Origin: Colletotrichum lupini
Lineage: Eukaryota > Ascomycota > Sordariomycetes > Glomerellales > Glomerellaceae
Direction of reading: 5' to 3'
NCBI RefSeq assembly: GCF_023278565.1
Contig: NC_064680.1
Span: 4,774,001-4,838,000, forward strand
DNA length: 64,000 nucleotides
The notes below the pieces were generated by a model. That model was given only the letters and a program-made list of their open reading frames with translations. It made no database searches and was not told the DNA's origin. Shown here one piece after another: positions 35,001-47,603 of this stretch (positions are counted from its first letter, which is position 1; every line of letters starts with the position of its first letter). A program made the position numbers and the translations under genes.

Positions 35001-35845
35001 CATCATTGCACACGGATATCAAGCCCAAAAATGAAGCTTAATTCTGACACAGGCACATACTGCGTACGACGACCAGACCTAGGATGAAAGGGGAGTGCGA
35101 AATAAAAAGAAAACAATACAAGGGAGGTAGGCGACCTGAACCTGGAGACTTGGGCACAATCCAAGCCCCCTTTTCTCTGGGCCGCTCGCTTCGGACCCCC
35201 TTCGGCTCCAGATGTAATGCCACCATGGCGGGCAGAACTCCCCTATTTTCTTCACCCATTTGCTTGACGATGGCGAATTCCGTCTTATCCCTGCATAAAG
35301 ACAAGGTCTTGGTCAGAGAGCCTCGGACAACAAACCATCGCAAGGGTAATGAGGCTTCTTGGAGGAGTTTCAATGCACAAGAGTTCAACCCTTCCAATTT
35401 CCAGTGATTTCATCACGATCAATCTCTCCTTCGATGCGGATACTTCCGTTTGATGTGAGCGCTTGTTGCGGTCGTCTATCTATTCACGAACACAGTCTAT
35501 GGATGTTTGGATGCTCTGCAGTGATAGACTCTTCGACGCATAGAGCCTATCTGTACAGTTACTTGAACACAATAGGGGAAAGATTCCGCGCGAGTTCCAT
35601 CGTGGCGGGACTTGAATCGCGGGGTTCGTCTGCTCTTTAGACGGCCCTTCTCATGCAGAGGGTTGCAGGCTGCATACGGCCGGCACTCACCAGCCCCAAA
35701 TTTACCCTTCAAGACTCGAAATTCCCTTGTCAACCGGTCTCATCTTCTCATGCGCACCATTCGGAGAGCCAGTTTTCGACAAACCAATACACTACTGTAC
35801 CTTGTCTGGCCAGCTCGTTTACGGTCTTCCCACTCTCCAAGGTTT

Positions 35846-35879
35846 CTACGGCAGACTGCAAGAGGCACTCCGCTAAAAC
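35846..35879 (+). repeat. Left terminal inverted repeat
   Basis: 34 bp, matching the reverse complement of 41900-41933 except at 35874 (T against C). CA-containing and unmutated, unlike the interior. Confidence 0.9.
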
Positions 35880-36659
35880 ACTTTTTTCATGTGTTAAAGC
35901 AGAAATCGTATTTTACGGTCACCCTACTACCTAGGATAGGGTCTAGACTAGTATAATAACCTATAAATAGGGGTTATAAAGATTTATAGTTTAAGAGATA
36001 TTTTAATTTCGTAATATATTAAACCGTATAATAGTATATAAAATTACGTAATATCGTACCCCAATATAAAAGTTTTTTTTCTTTTTATAACTTTATTATA
36101 AAAGTAACTACTATTTTTTACCCTTTTATAAATAAAAATCACTCTTTACTTAAGTTATTAAACTAATAGCTCGCTTATAGATATTATAATATAAATTTAT
36201 AATAACTTTTAGTTTTTATATAAAACGTTACTAAATTAATCAACTTTATAATACCTCTTTATAAAGCTATTTTAAAACGACCGATCGATAATAATACTTA
36301 TATAAGCTCTACCCTTTTTATATAATAAAAACGTATAAACGTATAAACCTTAATATTAATAAAATCTCTTTTTACGGGCTTAAAGGAGCGGGAACGAAGT
36401 ATTTAGTAAATAAAAAAAGAGCTAAAGTAATTATTAATAATTAATATCTTTATTATATTATATAACGTATCTTTTTTTAAGAACGAACTTAATAGTTTTT
36501 AAATAACGACTTATATTAATATTTAAGTTATTAAGAAGTTTATTAGGAAAGTTTAGTTTAATCGCTTCTCGACGTTTATTTTATATTAAAATATAATACG
36601 ATTTATTATTTTATATTTTATAATAAACTAGTAAATTCTTTTAATAGAGTGGATAGTAT

Positions 36660-37090
36660 TTCTAATTAATATAAAAATCCTTATAATATTTTAGAGTACC
36701 GTAAAGTAGTATACGAAGCTATAAGTTTAGAGAGATTCTTTTTTAAAACTACGATCTTATACGAAAAAGATAATTACTAACTTTCTATTATTTTTTAAAC
36801 TAGAATTAAGTTATTAATTATTAAACCTTAGTTAATAAAAAAAAGAAAAGGTCGTATAAAGCTAATTATAACTAAAACTTTAGGTAAAACGACGTATAAA
36901 AATGTTCCGAAAACACGGCTTTTAATAAGTATTAATATTAAATTAATAATAAAGATTAAAGAGGAATTATTAGTTAAGTAAGAAAAGAAGATTATTAAGA
37001 AGGAGGTAAAAGCTAAGAAAAAGGTTAAAAAGGATAAAAATAATAAGAAAAACGAGATTATAATAGTTTAATAAGAAAATAAAGTTTATA
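36660..37090 (+). pseudogene. RIP-degraded coding remnant, Lys-rich end
   Basis: Plus-strand translation through stops gives a protein-like series: an EAISLERFFFKTT-like segment near 36715, then KKRKGRIKLI, a TLGKTTYKNVPKTRLL stretch, and a Lys/Glu-rich end with long K/E runs near 36955-37060. I do not recognise the family. It could be the C-terminal part of the element's transposase. Confidence 0.35.
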
Positions 37091-38794
37091 ATAGTAAATA
37101 ACTTAGTATATTATAAAGATAAAAACGAGCATTCTCGTTAGTAAATAGTTTAAAATAAACTATAATTATATTTATAATTCCTTTTTATCCTTAGTATTAC
37201 TCGTAATTATAAAGCTATTTAATATTTTAAGATTAATTTTAGAGTTTTCTAATCTCTACTTAACTTATATAATACTACCCTATAGTTTACTAAGTAAAGT
37301 AACTTCTAATTAGAGCTTATTACGTATATACTATTTTAAATAAATATAAAAATATTAATACGTTTTAAAATAAGGATAATTAGCCTCGCTAAACTTCGTA
37401 CTTTTAGTTAATATAATTAGGGAGCTCTTAATAATTAAAGTATAAATTTATAAGGTAGCTTAAGGAAGATATACGTCTAGATTATTACTATTCTAAATAG
37501 CGTTTAATAGTTATTAAACTTAGTCTTAGTTAATTAGTTATATAAAGTCTTATGTAGTTCGTAACGTAGGTTAATAATATAATTACTATAATTAACTAGA
37601 AATAACGTAAGGGCGACCTTTTTAACGACGAATTCGATAAGAGTTCTAAATTTATATAAAGTTAATAAAATTAGAACGAATTAGTAATATATACGTAAAT
37701 AGAAATATAATTTAATTAGAGAGTATATTTATATAGAATAGCCCTTAGAACTTAAATAGTTAGAAGTATTCTTATAAACGTAAGTATACTTATATATACT
37801 AAGATATATATTACTTACTTACTAATATACTAATCTATTTTAATAAAGACGATTTTATTAACTCTTGATTTTAACGTTATAAATACTTTTACTAAAAATC
37901 TAGTAATTACGGAATATAATTAGACTTTTTATTATTAAACGGTATTATAAAAAGTAGTAATAAATACTAAATATAAGAACGGTTTCTTTCCCTCGGTTTA
38001 AACGAACTCGTAATAGCGTAAATCCCTATTATTAAATAACGGTAAGATATTATATAAGTATATTCCGGGATATATAAATAGAAACCCCTATATAGAACTA
38101 TATAATAAACCGCGAATAAGTATTAATATTAGTATAGATTTTAAATTTAAATAGTAGAAGCTTATCGTACGTATTTAAAAACTAAATATAATTTAATTTA
38201 AGAGTCGTAAACCCTTTATAACGGTACCTTATTTTACTTAACCGATCTTAAACTTATTATAAAAAGGTTTTACGATATATAAGGTATAGTTTATTTTAAT
38301 TAATAATATAAGCTTATTAGCGAACCTATATATAAAAATACTCTCTACTGTACCCTTTAGTACGGCGAGTAACTTTTAGTATATTAAAAAAGAACTTTTC
38401 TAATTATTATTATATAATTACGAGCTATTTTAGTGTTTATTATTACTAAAGCTAATTCTATTAACGAAGTATTAATAATCTTATAGCCGTAATTATAAAT
38501 CCTTTAGATTAGAATTAAAAAAGAATATTTTTATTATTTAAGTATTATTAAAAGAATAATTCTTAAATACGAATTAATAGATCTTTAGAAAAGACCGTAC
38601 GCTCTTCTCGTTATAAGTCCTATTTTATAAGTTAACGTTTAAAAGTTCGCTTTATAATTTTAGTATTAGAAACTATAAAAATATATATAATAATTATATT
38701 ATAAGTCTAATTACTCTCTAATTTTATAATAATTATCGTTCAATATAATAAAAGATTAATATATAGTCGTACTATTTTAAGAAAGTAGTAATAT

Positions 38795-39944
38795 GTAGTG
38801 GTTTTTTTTCTAGCTTTATAAGTACAAAAGATCGACCTTAACGGGATTACGCTTTTAAAAGAAATTATACAATATAGTATACTTTTTAACTATATAATAC
38901 GCGCAATATATCCTAAGCACGCGCTTAACGTAATATAGTAATTTCGATACGAAAACCGCTATTTAATTTAGGATAAGTAAGCTACCCTCTTTAGTAATAG
39001 CGCCGGCTAAAAAGGTCGACGGTAGAGGTCGGCCATAATAGTTAGCCGTAATAGTTAGCTACTATAGTCGGCCGCAATAGTTAGAGGCGGCCCTTAACCG
39101 CAGAGGTTCTAAACTTTAATAGCGACGTAGAGGTTTCTAAAGAAAGGGCTAAATAGGCTAATATCTATTACTTAGAGCTCGTAAAGATTCTTTCTATCCT
39201 CATCGCTTTTAACATTACCTAAAGCTACTCTCTATTTAAACTAAACAAATTTACTAAATAAATTTACTAAACAAATTTACTAAACAAATCTACTAAATAA
39301 ACCTATTAATATATAAACCACTACTTAGATAGCTAGTTAGATAACTAGTTAAGAGGTTGGCTAGTTAAAATACCACCTCGACGAGAACCTACTCTCCTAG
39401 TATATAGTTAGTAATCAGTGGGCCAAAGATGCCCGTCGATAAGTCTGCCCCTCTCGGGCTGGGCGCCCTCGGCTAGCTCGACGCTATAGCTATCGTGGCT
39501 GACGTAGGTATGCCTAAGAAGTAGCGAAGTACCTTCTAGCAGTACGGAATTTGGCTAGGTAATATTATAAGCGCTATAGATAGCTAGGCCAGTACGGATA
39601 CTAAGATTTAGTATATCGACGCTAGCCTAGCTATAATAGCTATAATAGACGGGCCGGAGGTATATAGGGTTAGGGTAATAAGCCGGCGCCTTAGATAGCT
39701 CCTACGGGACCCCCTAGGTAATAATAATACTTATATAAAAAAATAAATTATACTAGACCTAGCTACCTACGCGGGCTAGTACTAGGAGGTCTTGTGCGCG
39801 TTAAAGTAAGTAAAGCTCGCCCTATAGGCGGGCGGCAGAAGGTTAGGAGTTTTAATTAGTAGTTAGGTATAGAGCGCAATATACCTAGTTTTCCCTAATA
39901 CGTAATACACGGTACGGCCCCGGCGGATTGCTCCGTTAGGGGGG
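38795..39944 (-). mobile_element. Repeat family 1, copy A (least mutated)
   Basis: 1150-bp element in minus orientation. Its 5' end is the GC-rich hairpin at 39918-39944, its 3' end CCACTAC at 38795-38801. The 13-bp direct repeat AAAGTAGTAATAT stands on both sides (38782-38794 and 39945-39957). Related to copies B (56625), C (57740) and D (63021). A stretch at about 39390-39860 keeps higher GC and some CA/TG, so this copy is the best source for the ancestral sequence. No terminal inverted repeats and no recognisable coding frame. Confidence 0.85.
39241..39305 (-). repeat. 13-bp minisatellite in copy A (5 units)
   Basis: Five 13-bp units of type TTTATTTAGTAGA (minus strand). The same minisatellite is in copies B, C and D with other unit numbers. 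Confidence 0.9.
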
Positions 39945-40475
39945 AAAGTAGTAATATATAAAGTAAGAAATTAAAAAAGAAATTTTAAATAAGGGGTAAA
40001 TATTTATATATAATTATAGTAATATATAGGGGTATCTTTTTATTTATAAAGTCTTATAAATATATATATATAAATATAGACGTTTATAGGGATTTATAAT
40101 ACTAAAAAAGATAGAAAAGTATATAATAATAATATATAATAAATAAAAGTTCTGTAATTTTATTAGAAATGTTAAACTTTAGGGGGAGCTTTTATACGGT
40201 TAATTACGGCCTCTTACGGGCTAAACTAAGCGCATATACTTTAGCTTATAGTTAATAAGTACCCTATAACTCCGTAAAGGCCTTATTACCTAGGTATTAA
40301 GCCTAACTATACTATATCCTAATATATACCTATATAAACTCCTATACTATATTATATAAGAATATTAAATTAATTACTCCTTACTTAAAGTCTATATAAG
40401 TTAATAACGCTCTTTATAATCCTATACGCTATTATATATACCCTTTTTATTATTTTTAGCTTACTTAGCTACTTA

Positions 40476-41160
40476 TTTAAGGGCTTTTGTTATTATATAG
40501 AGGTATATAGTAAGGATAGTACTTAGAGACTTAAGTAGAGCGCCGATACGGACTTTATTACGGCCCTTATAGTTATAACCGCGCTTAATAACTTTAATAA
40601 ATATATTATAAGCTAGTACGAACCGTTAGTAAACTATAAATAAATATAAAATAGTATAGGGTAATATATAAGTAATAATAAGAGGTATAACGAGCGTATA
40701 CTTATATATAATAAATATATAGTTATAACTAAAGTAGCCCTTACTTATAAAAGTAACGTAATTAACGAAAATGCCTTTACTAGCCTTATAATAAGCGCAC
40801 GACTTAGTATTAGTCTTAGTATTGCTATATATAGTTATTTAAATAGTATTAATAACCTAAGTACGAGTTATGGCAATATCTGGGGGTATATAACGGCTAT
40901 TCTTAGTAATCTTAGGGTTAAGCTTAATCTAACGCTAGGGCTAGATTATACGGGTTAATATAATAATATTAAATAGTATAAAGTAGTATATACTAACCTA
41001 TATAATACTAAGGTTATAGATTTAATAAAAAGTCTTCGAAAGGGAAGATAAAGAGCCTATAAATAATATAAAAATCCGTATAATAAAAAAGTTATTATAT
41101 AGAGGTATACGTATTAATAAAGAGGTAAGAGGTTATTTTATAAAACGTAAAGTCGTTAGG
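40476..41160 (+). pseudogene. RIP-degraded coding remnant of unknown family
   Basis: One plus-strand frame remains open over long stretches between RIP-type stops, e.g. KVALTYKSNVINENAFTSL near 40730-40790, a LSISLSIAIYSYLNSINNL stretch near 40805-40860, and GNIWGYITAILSNLRVKLNL near 40870-40935. Family unknown; likely a protein of the host element. Confidence 0.35.
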
Positions 41161-41899
41161 GTATTACGTAGGTTAGTATATGGGGACCGTCGGGAGCTAT
41201 ATACCCTTAATACGGGCTAGAACGCTATATTAAGCGCTTATTATAAGTATTATATAGTATATACGATTATTAAAAAAAAGAGTATCCTATACAAAATTAT
41301 TAGTATATATATAAATAGTTAATACTAAAGAAAAAAGTAAATAAAAAGAATTAAATTATAAATAAGTATATACGCGTAATTATACTTATAATTGCGCGTA
41401 TATTAGCCTAAAAAGAAGCACAATTACTAATTAGTAAAAATTACACTAGTAATTGCGTATAAAATTACCTAATTATACCTGATTAATATTTCTAATTAAT
41501 AAATCGCGAATATTATACTTATAATTGCGTATATAATTAGGTAATAATAATAAAAATAAAGTAGAAAAGGGTATAAAGTATAATAAGGCGAAATATAACT
41601 ACTAATAAGTAACTATAGGGGCGTAAATAGATTACTTACTTTACTTAAGGAATATTAGGTTAGTTAAAAAGAAAGGGAAATTAATTAATAATAGAAATTA
41701 ATAGGGAGGATATACCCCCTAGCTACCTTACTTTTATTAAATAGTATAACCGCCCTTACGTAACTATTACTACTTATAGTTATAAGTAATTCCTTATAAT
41801 AATATACGGGATTTATTATAATATTTATTTATATATATAAGAAAGTCGCGCTATTGATACTTAAAATTTACGGTAGCCGTAGGTCTATTGGAAAGAACG

Positions 41900-41933
41900 G
41901 TTTTGGCGGAGTGCCTCTTGCAGTCTGCCGTAG
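41900..41933 (-). repeat. Right terminal inverted repeat
   Basis: Reverse complement of the left repeat with one mismatch; followed by TTT as at the left side. Confidence 0.9.
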
Positions 41934-42601
41934 TTTCCGTTAATCTGAACTTTGCTACCCACAGACGACGGCACGCATGGCAGTTTCTTACTCGCTTAAA
42001 GCCGTCATAGCCTAATTATCCTTTCATTTGCCCATCCCTCGTTGCTTATTTGCCCCGATCCCATCAGATACGGACACTTCGTATGTTCGTAGGCAGCTTG
42101 TTGGTGACTTAAGTCAATGGTCAGCCCGCCGAAGACGCCGTCTGGCCATGCAATAGGTATCGGTCCACCGCACCACCTTGAACCACCCCTTCATCTCTTT
42201 GGCCGGGTCAATCCTAGGCTCTGCTCCAAGTATATTGCCCGTCTTTATCTTCACGCCGCCCACAAGGGCCTGCCGCAGACAGCGAGCTCGAATTCCGCCA
42301 ATCAAGCCGAAGGGCACATTATTACCCAGGGCCAGTCGAGCTCCCCCAGCCTGGAACGATGTACACTATCGTGTACCGGTATCACCCTCCGTGATGGAGT
42401 TCGGATGGCGAGATCTCGGTTCCTTCCAGAGATGGCAACCGGTTCCCGGTTCCCGTCCTACTTTAAAGTTTCTCTTATTATGTTCCTCGCGAACCTCTTC
42501 TCTTCAAGCAATCCCAAGCTATCTCTCTGCTAGTCACTCTCTTCCAGCAGTGCATAGCGTCAACTGTTCCTCTGCCTGTGTCGAACAATTTGGTCTCTAT
42601 C
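41934..42601. other. Intergenic, arabinanase promoter
   Basis: Normal-composition DNA right of the inverted-repeat element, leading to the endo-arabinanase start; CT-rich just before the ATG. No gene recognised. Confidence 0.5.
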
Positions 42602-43788
42602 ATGCGCTTCGGTTCCATCTTTTCACTCGCAGCTGCGCTTCTGAGCGCCACCGTTCAGGCTTACGGTAATCCGGGAGCCTGCTCCGGCCAGTGCTGGAGT
42701 CACGACCCTTCCGTTGTCCGTCGCGATGATGGCACCTATTTTCGTTTCGAAACTGGCAGCAAGATCGGTATTTGGAAGGCTCCCGATTTGGTAGGCCCCT
42801 GGACCTACCAAGGAGCTGCCTTGCCATCGGGTAGCAAGATCAATCTCAAGGGCAATGATGATCTCTGGGTATGTCTGGTCCAGCCTTCCTTGTCTCCCTT
42901 TCGTGCCTTCACTTTTCTCGGCCTTCCGGTTGAAGGGTTCGATCTTCCGTCTAGCCATCAATAAACGGGGTCAGAATCGACGAGAATGGAAAAACTGTCG
43001 GCCCTTTAGAGCACACACTCATGATCTTGTCTCGGATAGGCTCCTGATGTGAACAAAGTTGGCGATCAGTACATTCTGTACTACACCGTCTCCTCTTTCG
43101 GCGTTCAAAACTCGGCCATCGGTTATGCTACCTCCACCACCATGGAGTTTGGCTCCTGGACTGATCATGGCGCCACCGGGGTCGCTTCTTCAGCCGGCAG
43201 CCGCTACAATGCCATCGATGCTCAGCTCGTCAAGTCCGGTAGCAACTACTTCCTGAATTTTGGCTCCTTTTGGCAGGACATTTTCCAAGTGCCTCTGAAT
43301 GCGGCTGCAACCAAAGCCAACGGTAATCCATACAACATCATTCTGAACACCACTGCCCCTCAGCCTGTCGAGGGTGCCTTCGTCTACGAGCGCAGCGGCA
43401 CCTTCTGGGCCTTCTTCAGCTCAGGCTCCTGCTGCGGTCTCGACGCTAACCGCCCGACCCCCGGAAACGAGTATAAGATTTTCGTTTGTCGTGCCTCTTC
43501 TGTCAATGGCCCCTACACCGACAAGAGCGGCAAGAGCTGCCTGGCCGGCGGTGGCACCCTTCTTCTTCCATCTCATAACAAAATCTATGCTCCCGGTGGC
43601 CAAGGCGTCTTGGTTGACCCCAAGCGTGGTGCGGTCCTCTACTATCACTATAGTGAGTAGTCAATTCTGGCTTCAATGCGCTATCAAGTCTAACTATTTT
43701 AGTGAACACCGACGTTGGATATGCCGATTCTCAAACTCTATTTGGCTGGAATGTCATCTCGTGGTCCGGCGGCTGGCCTTCTGTCTAG
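42602..43788 (+). CDS. Secreted GH43 endo-1,5-alpha-L-arabinanase
   Basis: Cuts the 1,5-arabinan side chains of pectin. Three exons: 42602-42868, 43040-43652 and 43703-43788, introns GTATGT...TAG and GTGAGT...TAG; 321 aa, the length of Aspergillus endo-arabinanases. Signal peptide about 1-20 ([16 protein letters not shown]). The five-bladed propeller carries the three family acids: Asp35 in HDPSVV (base), Asp149 in YNAID (pKa setter) and Glu200 in VEGAF (acid). [13 protein letters not shown] spans the first splice and GSFWQDI is present; the end is [14 protein letters not shown]. The start after an upstream in-frame ATG (42578) is chosen because it opens the signal peptide. Likely used in plant cell-wall breakdown. 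Confidence 0.94.
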
Positions 43789-44652
43789 GTATATCCTTAA
43801 ATACGGAAGGAAGTAAGGGTTGCGGTGGATGATGGCTGTTATATTCTTGTTCATATTATAGCTCCACACGTGCTGAGAGGCATGTACAAACCTTGCGACC
43901 CAGAATATCATTTCTATACCGATGGGAGTGTGCGATGTTGGTTCCTTATCAAACCCCCTCTTGTGTGTGTTTACTTACTACCCACCGTAACGCTTGCCGG
44001 CTCTGACTCTAACTGACTCAGATTCAAGATGAACGACTTGCCCTTTTGTCTCGATGGGCAGTTGCTTGGGGTCTCTTTCCCCTCAGGCGGGAGGACTAGA
44101 CTAGGGTTATGCATGACGCTACCGGCAGCCATTCGTTGATGGAGCCAGGCTGTACTTTATCAGATCATTTGTCGCCCTCAACAATCCGGCAGCAATTCGA
44201 TGATTTTTACTATCTACCTAAAGAATAACCTGGGAGCAATACGTCTCGTGTAAAACCTGCCACCTAGGTCCTCCTCCTCTTCTTCAGAACCTCCGAATAG
44301 AAACTTCTTTCCCCATGTGAACAGATCGAAGCACCACGAGACTCGACTTTGGTGTATCCGACGTTGCAAGCATGTCTGGACAAGGGTTTGATTAGTTAAA
44401 GTAACTAAAGCAGAGTTTATATGTGATCAGCTTGTACGCATCGTATTTCATACTAAACTAAACAACTAAACAATGATTAACTACTGTCTTCGTATTCTTC
44501 AATTCCAATCGCACCCTGTTGTACATTGAGTTTGCACTCAATGGGTGGGACCTTGTAATACTGCACCGTCAACATCTTCCTTCAAGAATCAAAATACCCT
44601 TAAACCGGAAGTGAGTACAACCAGTCAGTCGACAATCACAGGGAATAATGAT
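43789..44652. other. Intergenic, no gene recognised
   Basis: 864 bp between the convergent stops of the arabinanase and the Gly-Asp-Arg-rich protein gene. Nothing else seen. Confidence 0.5.
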
Positions 44653-45483
44653 TTATGCTGGGATAGGCTTCTTGTCCTCGGCAGGCTTTTTCTTGTCCTC
44701 ATCTCGATCTCCATCAGGGCCACGAGGAGGAGGTCCAGGAGGGAACGCGCCAGGGAAGCCAGGGGGGTAGGCGCCGGGGAAACCGGGGCGGGGTTGGACC
44801 GGGGCGGGGAACGGAGCGGGGAAGCCCGGAGGACCGGCCGGGGGAGGAGGAGGAGGAGGACGTCTCTCACCATCGCCACCGCGACCACCGCGATCACCAT
44901 CCCGGAAGCACTCACGGTCACCATTGCGGTCACCATCCCGTCCACCTCGATCACCGCCGCTGCGGTCACCATCGCGATCTCCGTTACGATCTCCATTGCG
45001 GTCCTCGCGAGCCACCTTACGATCGCCCTCGCGGTCACCATCGCGCCCTCCTCCACGTCCTCCTCGCACACAACACGATCTTCCGTCTCTGTCACGCCCA
45101 CGATCTTCTGCACGGCAGTCTCGGTCGCCGTCGCGATCTCCGTCACGTCCGCCACGGTCACCACCGTTACGGTCTCCGTCACGGTCCGCCCCATTGCGTT
45201 CTCCCTCGCCATCGCCCTTCTTCTTGTCTTCCCCCTTCTTGTCGCCTTCTCCCTGCGTGACGGGAGAAGAAGCAGGAGGAGCAGCAGCTGGAACAGCTGG
45301 AGGAGCCTGTCGAGTCACAAGGGCTGGCTGAATAATAGCGCTACGTCATATTAGCTTGATATCCTAGGTCAACGAGTTTATGATCGCCACGTACCTTTGC
45401 TCGCGTGAGTCGATGCTAGATGGCGCGCCATTCGCACCCATGGTCGCTGCCACCATGATGATAAGAGACTTGGAGAAGCGCAT
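44653..45483 (-). CDS. Putative secreted Gly-Asp-Arg-repeat, Pro-rich protein
   Basis: Two exons: 45483-45395 and 45340-44653, GTACGT...GTAG intron; 258 aa. Exon 1 codes MRFSKSLIIMVAATMGANGA, a good signal peptide. Next come an Ala/Pro-rich part after VTRQ, then about 110 residues of irregular DGDR/NGDR/GGDRGG repeats with few Cys, then a Pro/Gly/Phe part with PGFPGAYPPG-like repeats, and a Lys/Asp/Glu-rich end. I do not recognise a family. High charge and repeats suggest an extended, disordered surface or secreted protein. All three frames of this strand are open over long stretches because of the biased composition, so frame choice rests on the signal-peptide exon and clean splice sites. 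Confidence 0.65.
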
Positions 45484-47603
45484 TGTGTACCTGACAGTAT
45501 AACTAAACCAAGGTTTCTCGGGGATTATCTTCTTTCGGTATATAAGTATATGTTGTTGATGACCGTCTTACAAGCAATTAAGAGGTATTAGGTCGAGGAA
45601 AGACCAAGGATGAAAGATGAGTGATGATGATGAATATGGAGATAGATCAATTGATAAAGGTCAAGGAGAACATCCTTTAAGTAGTCGTATCTGCATATCT
45701 TCGAAAGCTACGGTCCGTTGATTGACCAGTTTCTTCCCACTCTGCCTACTGATTTTGACCTTCCCCAATGGATCGCGTCATTCCGGTGCTCCGTCTCCAA
45801 CAGTTCGTTCTTCGAAGATACCTAGCATGAGCAGTTCGTGTTGCCCGAAGTCTATTATGCTATTATGCTATCTGCCTCTTCAAAAAGGCAATTTTTGTCA
45901 AGGATTCAACCAATGAGGTGGGTGTCAGGATGCACAGTCCAGTGGCGGAGACCGGTTGGTGGCACCGCCGACCATCCTGATGTGCGCGGCTTGACAGGGC
46001 CTGGAAGCGGCTGGCATAGAATTCGAGGCAACCCTGATCAAATTCTCCGACGAGGACCATCTGAACTCTTCTTTGTGTACGATATTCAGAGTCGTTCCCC
46101 GAGCCAGAGCAGCTGACTCGGCAATAAATTGCCTGCATCACCAGTCCACTCTATTAGCTGTCGGCGAGACTGGGATACTCGCTGCTTCACTAGAAAGCTT
46201 CCTGAGGAATATCAGCTCCATTATCCTTCGGCAGATTCAAGTGACTTCATGCTTGTTAATGCCCATCGCACGCTGCCTTACGACCAATCAAGGGCCAGCT
46301 GGTTGTCAAGGCTTGCCACAAGCTCCAGTGGTTCTCTATTTCGTTACTCAGCATAGATTCTGACTTACACTCTTACTGCACTTGCACTAGTAGACCAGAC
46401 TCCAGAGTGAGACTGTTTCACGGTGAGTCAGACTTTCCATTCAAGGAGGCTAACTTCATCGCATCTCCGCTCGCTGATAGATGCCGCATCTTACGTCTTG
46501 GGCAGCATAGGGGTAAACGTCAGCTATCAGTCCAAGATTTGCAGACTTCCCCACCAGTTCCCTGCGAGTATTGCGATCACCACCATCTTCTTGACGTGCA
46601 TACCGCAGCTTGGTCATGTTGCACACCATTTTACATACAGGCTTAATAGCTTATGAACGAAAGATGAAACTTCAACTCAAGACTGCATTTGACATGCTGC
46701 TTGATAGAATCCGACAGAACCTATGGGTCCCACGACAGCCATAACTTTCAAATGATACGCCTACCACAGGGGAGTTGAATGTACTCACTTATGAAACTTC
46801 CAAAGATGGATACTGGCTTTCCGACCTTTCCCAGGGTTTCTCGTGCATCAAAAAGACTTCCACATCGAGTTCATGCAGCTCGTCCGAATTTTACCGACTT
46901 TTCTCAGCGGTAGGCATTTCTGAATCGGCCAGAGCTAATCTCTACTATTCTTGTTCGAAGTGATGCTGACTAAGCTCTGAAATCGGTCCTCGAAAGCCAT
47001 CTGAGCTTTCTTCTTCATCCAAGCTGAGATATGCACAGAATCCACAAGATGTGGTTGAGTAATGTGCCTTCCACCAACCAAATCTAGCGTTAGCGAGGTT
47101 CACGAAATGCGGTGGGTGCATGTGAGCATGAGATCGACATGCAATGCGACTTAGTCTTCCCTACTTCCTCTTCACTTTCTCCTAGATGTAGTCAAGCCAT
47201 GACAGCGGCCCCAGATGATTATGGACACACGAGCCATTGTTCGGCCATGCTTAGTTACATCTACGTTGCCGAGAAGCGTTTGTTTCTATACTTGTTTCGT
47301 CCTCAATTAAACCTCAGTGCTGAAAAGTCCTACTGAGATAAACGGTGAATGGCTGAGCGAACGTCAAAGCTTTCAGCTTCGACGGCGTAGCGTCGTTCTC
47401 GTCTTTTCCATTTGCTTTGACTCTTCGCCTCACTTTATTCGTTCCGGCATGATGCATAAATCTTATCTCCTTTCGATATTCTGCGTTTCAATATGAAGCC
47501 CGCTTTGACAGCATTATTCTCTAGCAACGTCATACTTGCATCCTATGGCCGCGTGTATGCCAACACCCAATGGATAGACTAGACACATGCTTATGATTGA
47601 TAT
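45484..47603. other. Intergenic, no gene recognised
   Basis: 2.1 kb. Short frames at about 46073-46360 and 46407-46656 look weakly protein-like but are broken by stops and match nothing I know; they may be gene relics. No GGTACCT or TACGGAGTA clusters, unlike the first island. Confidence 0.4.

Larger units (their letters stand above)
28075..35845. other. 7.8-kb region without recognisable genes
   Basis: Normal base composition, but no frame gives a protein I recognise or a spliced model I would defend. It contains a (GAGAGT)n run, a G12 run (28865-28876), a (CATGG)n run, a (GATATG)n run, a C13T10 run (33422-33444), and many GGTACCT, TACGGAGTA and CCGTACGG words. Short minus-strand frames at 32566-32805 and 31962-32189 look slightly protein-like but match nothing I know. 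The region ends at the inverted-repeat-bounded element. Confidence 0.5.
35846..41933. mobile_element. 6.1-kb RIP-mutated DNA element bounded by 34-bp inverted repeats
   Basis: The left end 35846-35879 and the right end 41900-41933 are inverted copies of the same 34-bp sequence (starts CTACGGCAGACTGCAAGAGG) with one mismatch. TTT stands directly outside both ends (35843-35845 and 41934-41936), a possible 3-bp target duplication. The inside is AT-rich and nearly free of CA/TG, but the inverted repeats and about 40-50 bp next to each are not RIP-mutated. A 1.15-kb repeat (copy A) is inserted inside. These are the traits of a cut-and-paste DNA transposon; 3-bp duplications fit PIF/Harbinger or CACTA types, but I could not identify the transposase. 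Confidence 0.75.

Noticed and set aside
42928..42945. GGTTCGATC, another B-box-like word
   Set aside because: It lies in the first intron of the arabinanase gene and has no cloverleaf around it.
44545..45354. 269-codon plus-strand frame and a second minus-strand frame over the GDR-repeat gene
   Set aside because: Both arise from the same biased repeat DNA; only the chosen minus-strand frame joins to a signal-peptide exon.
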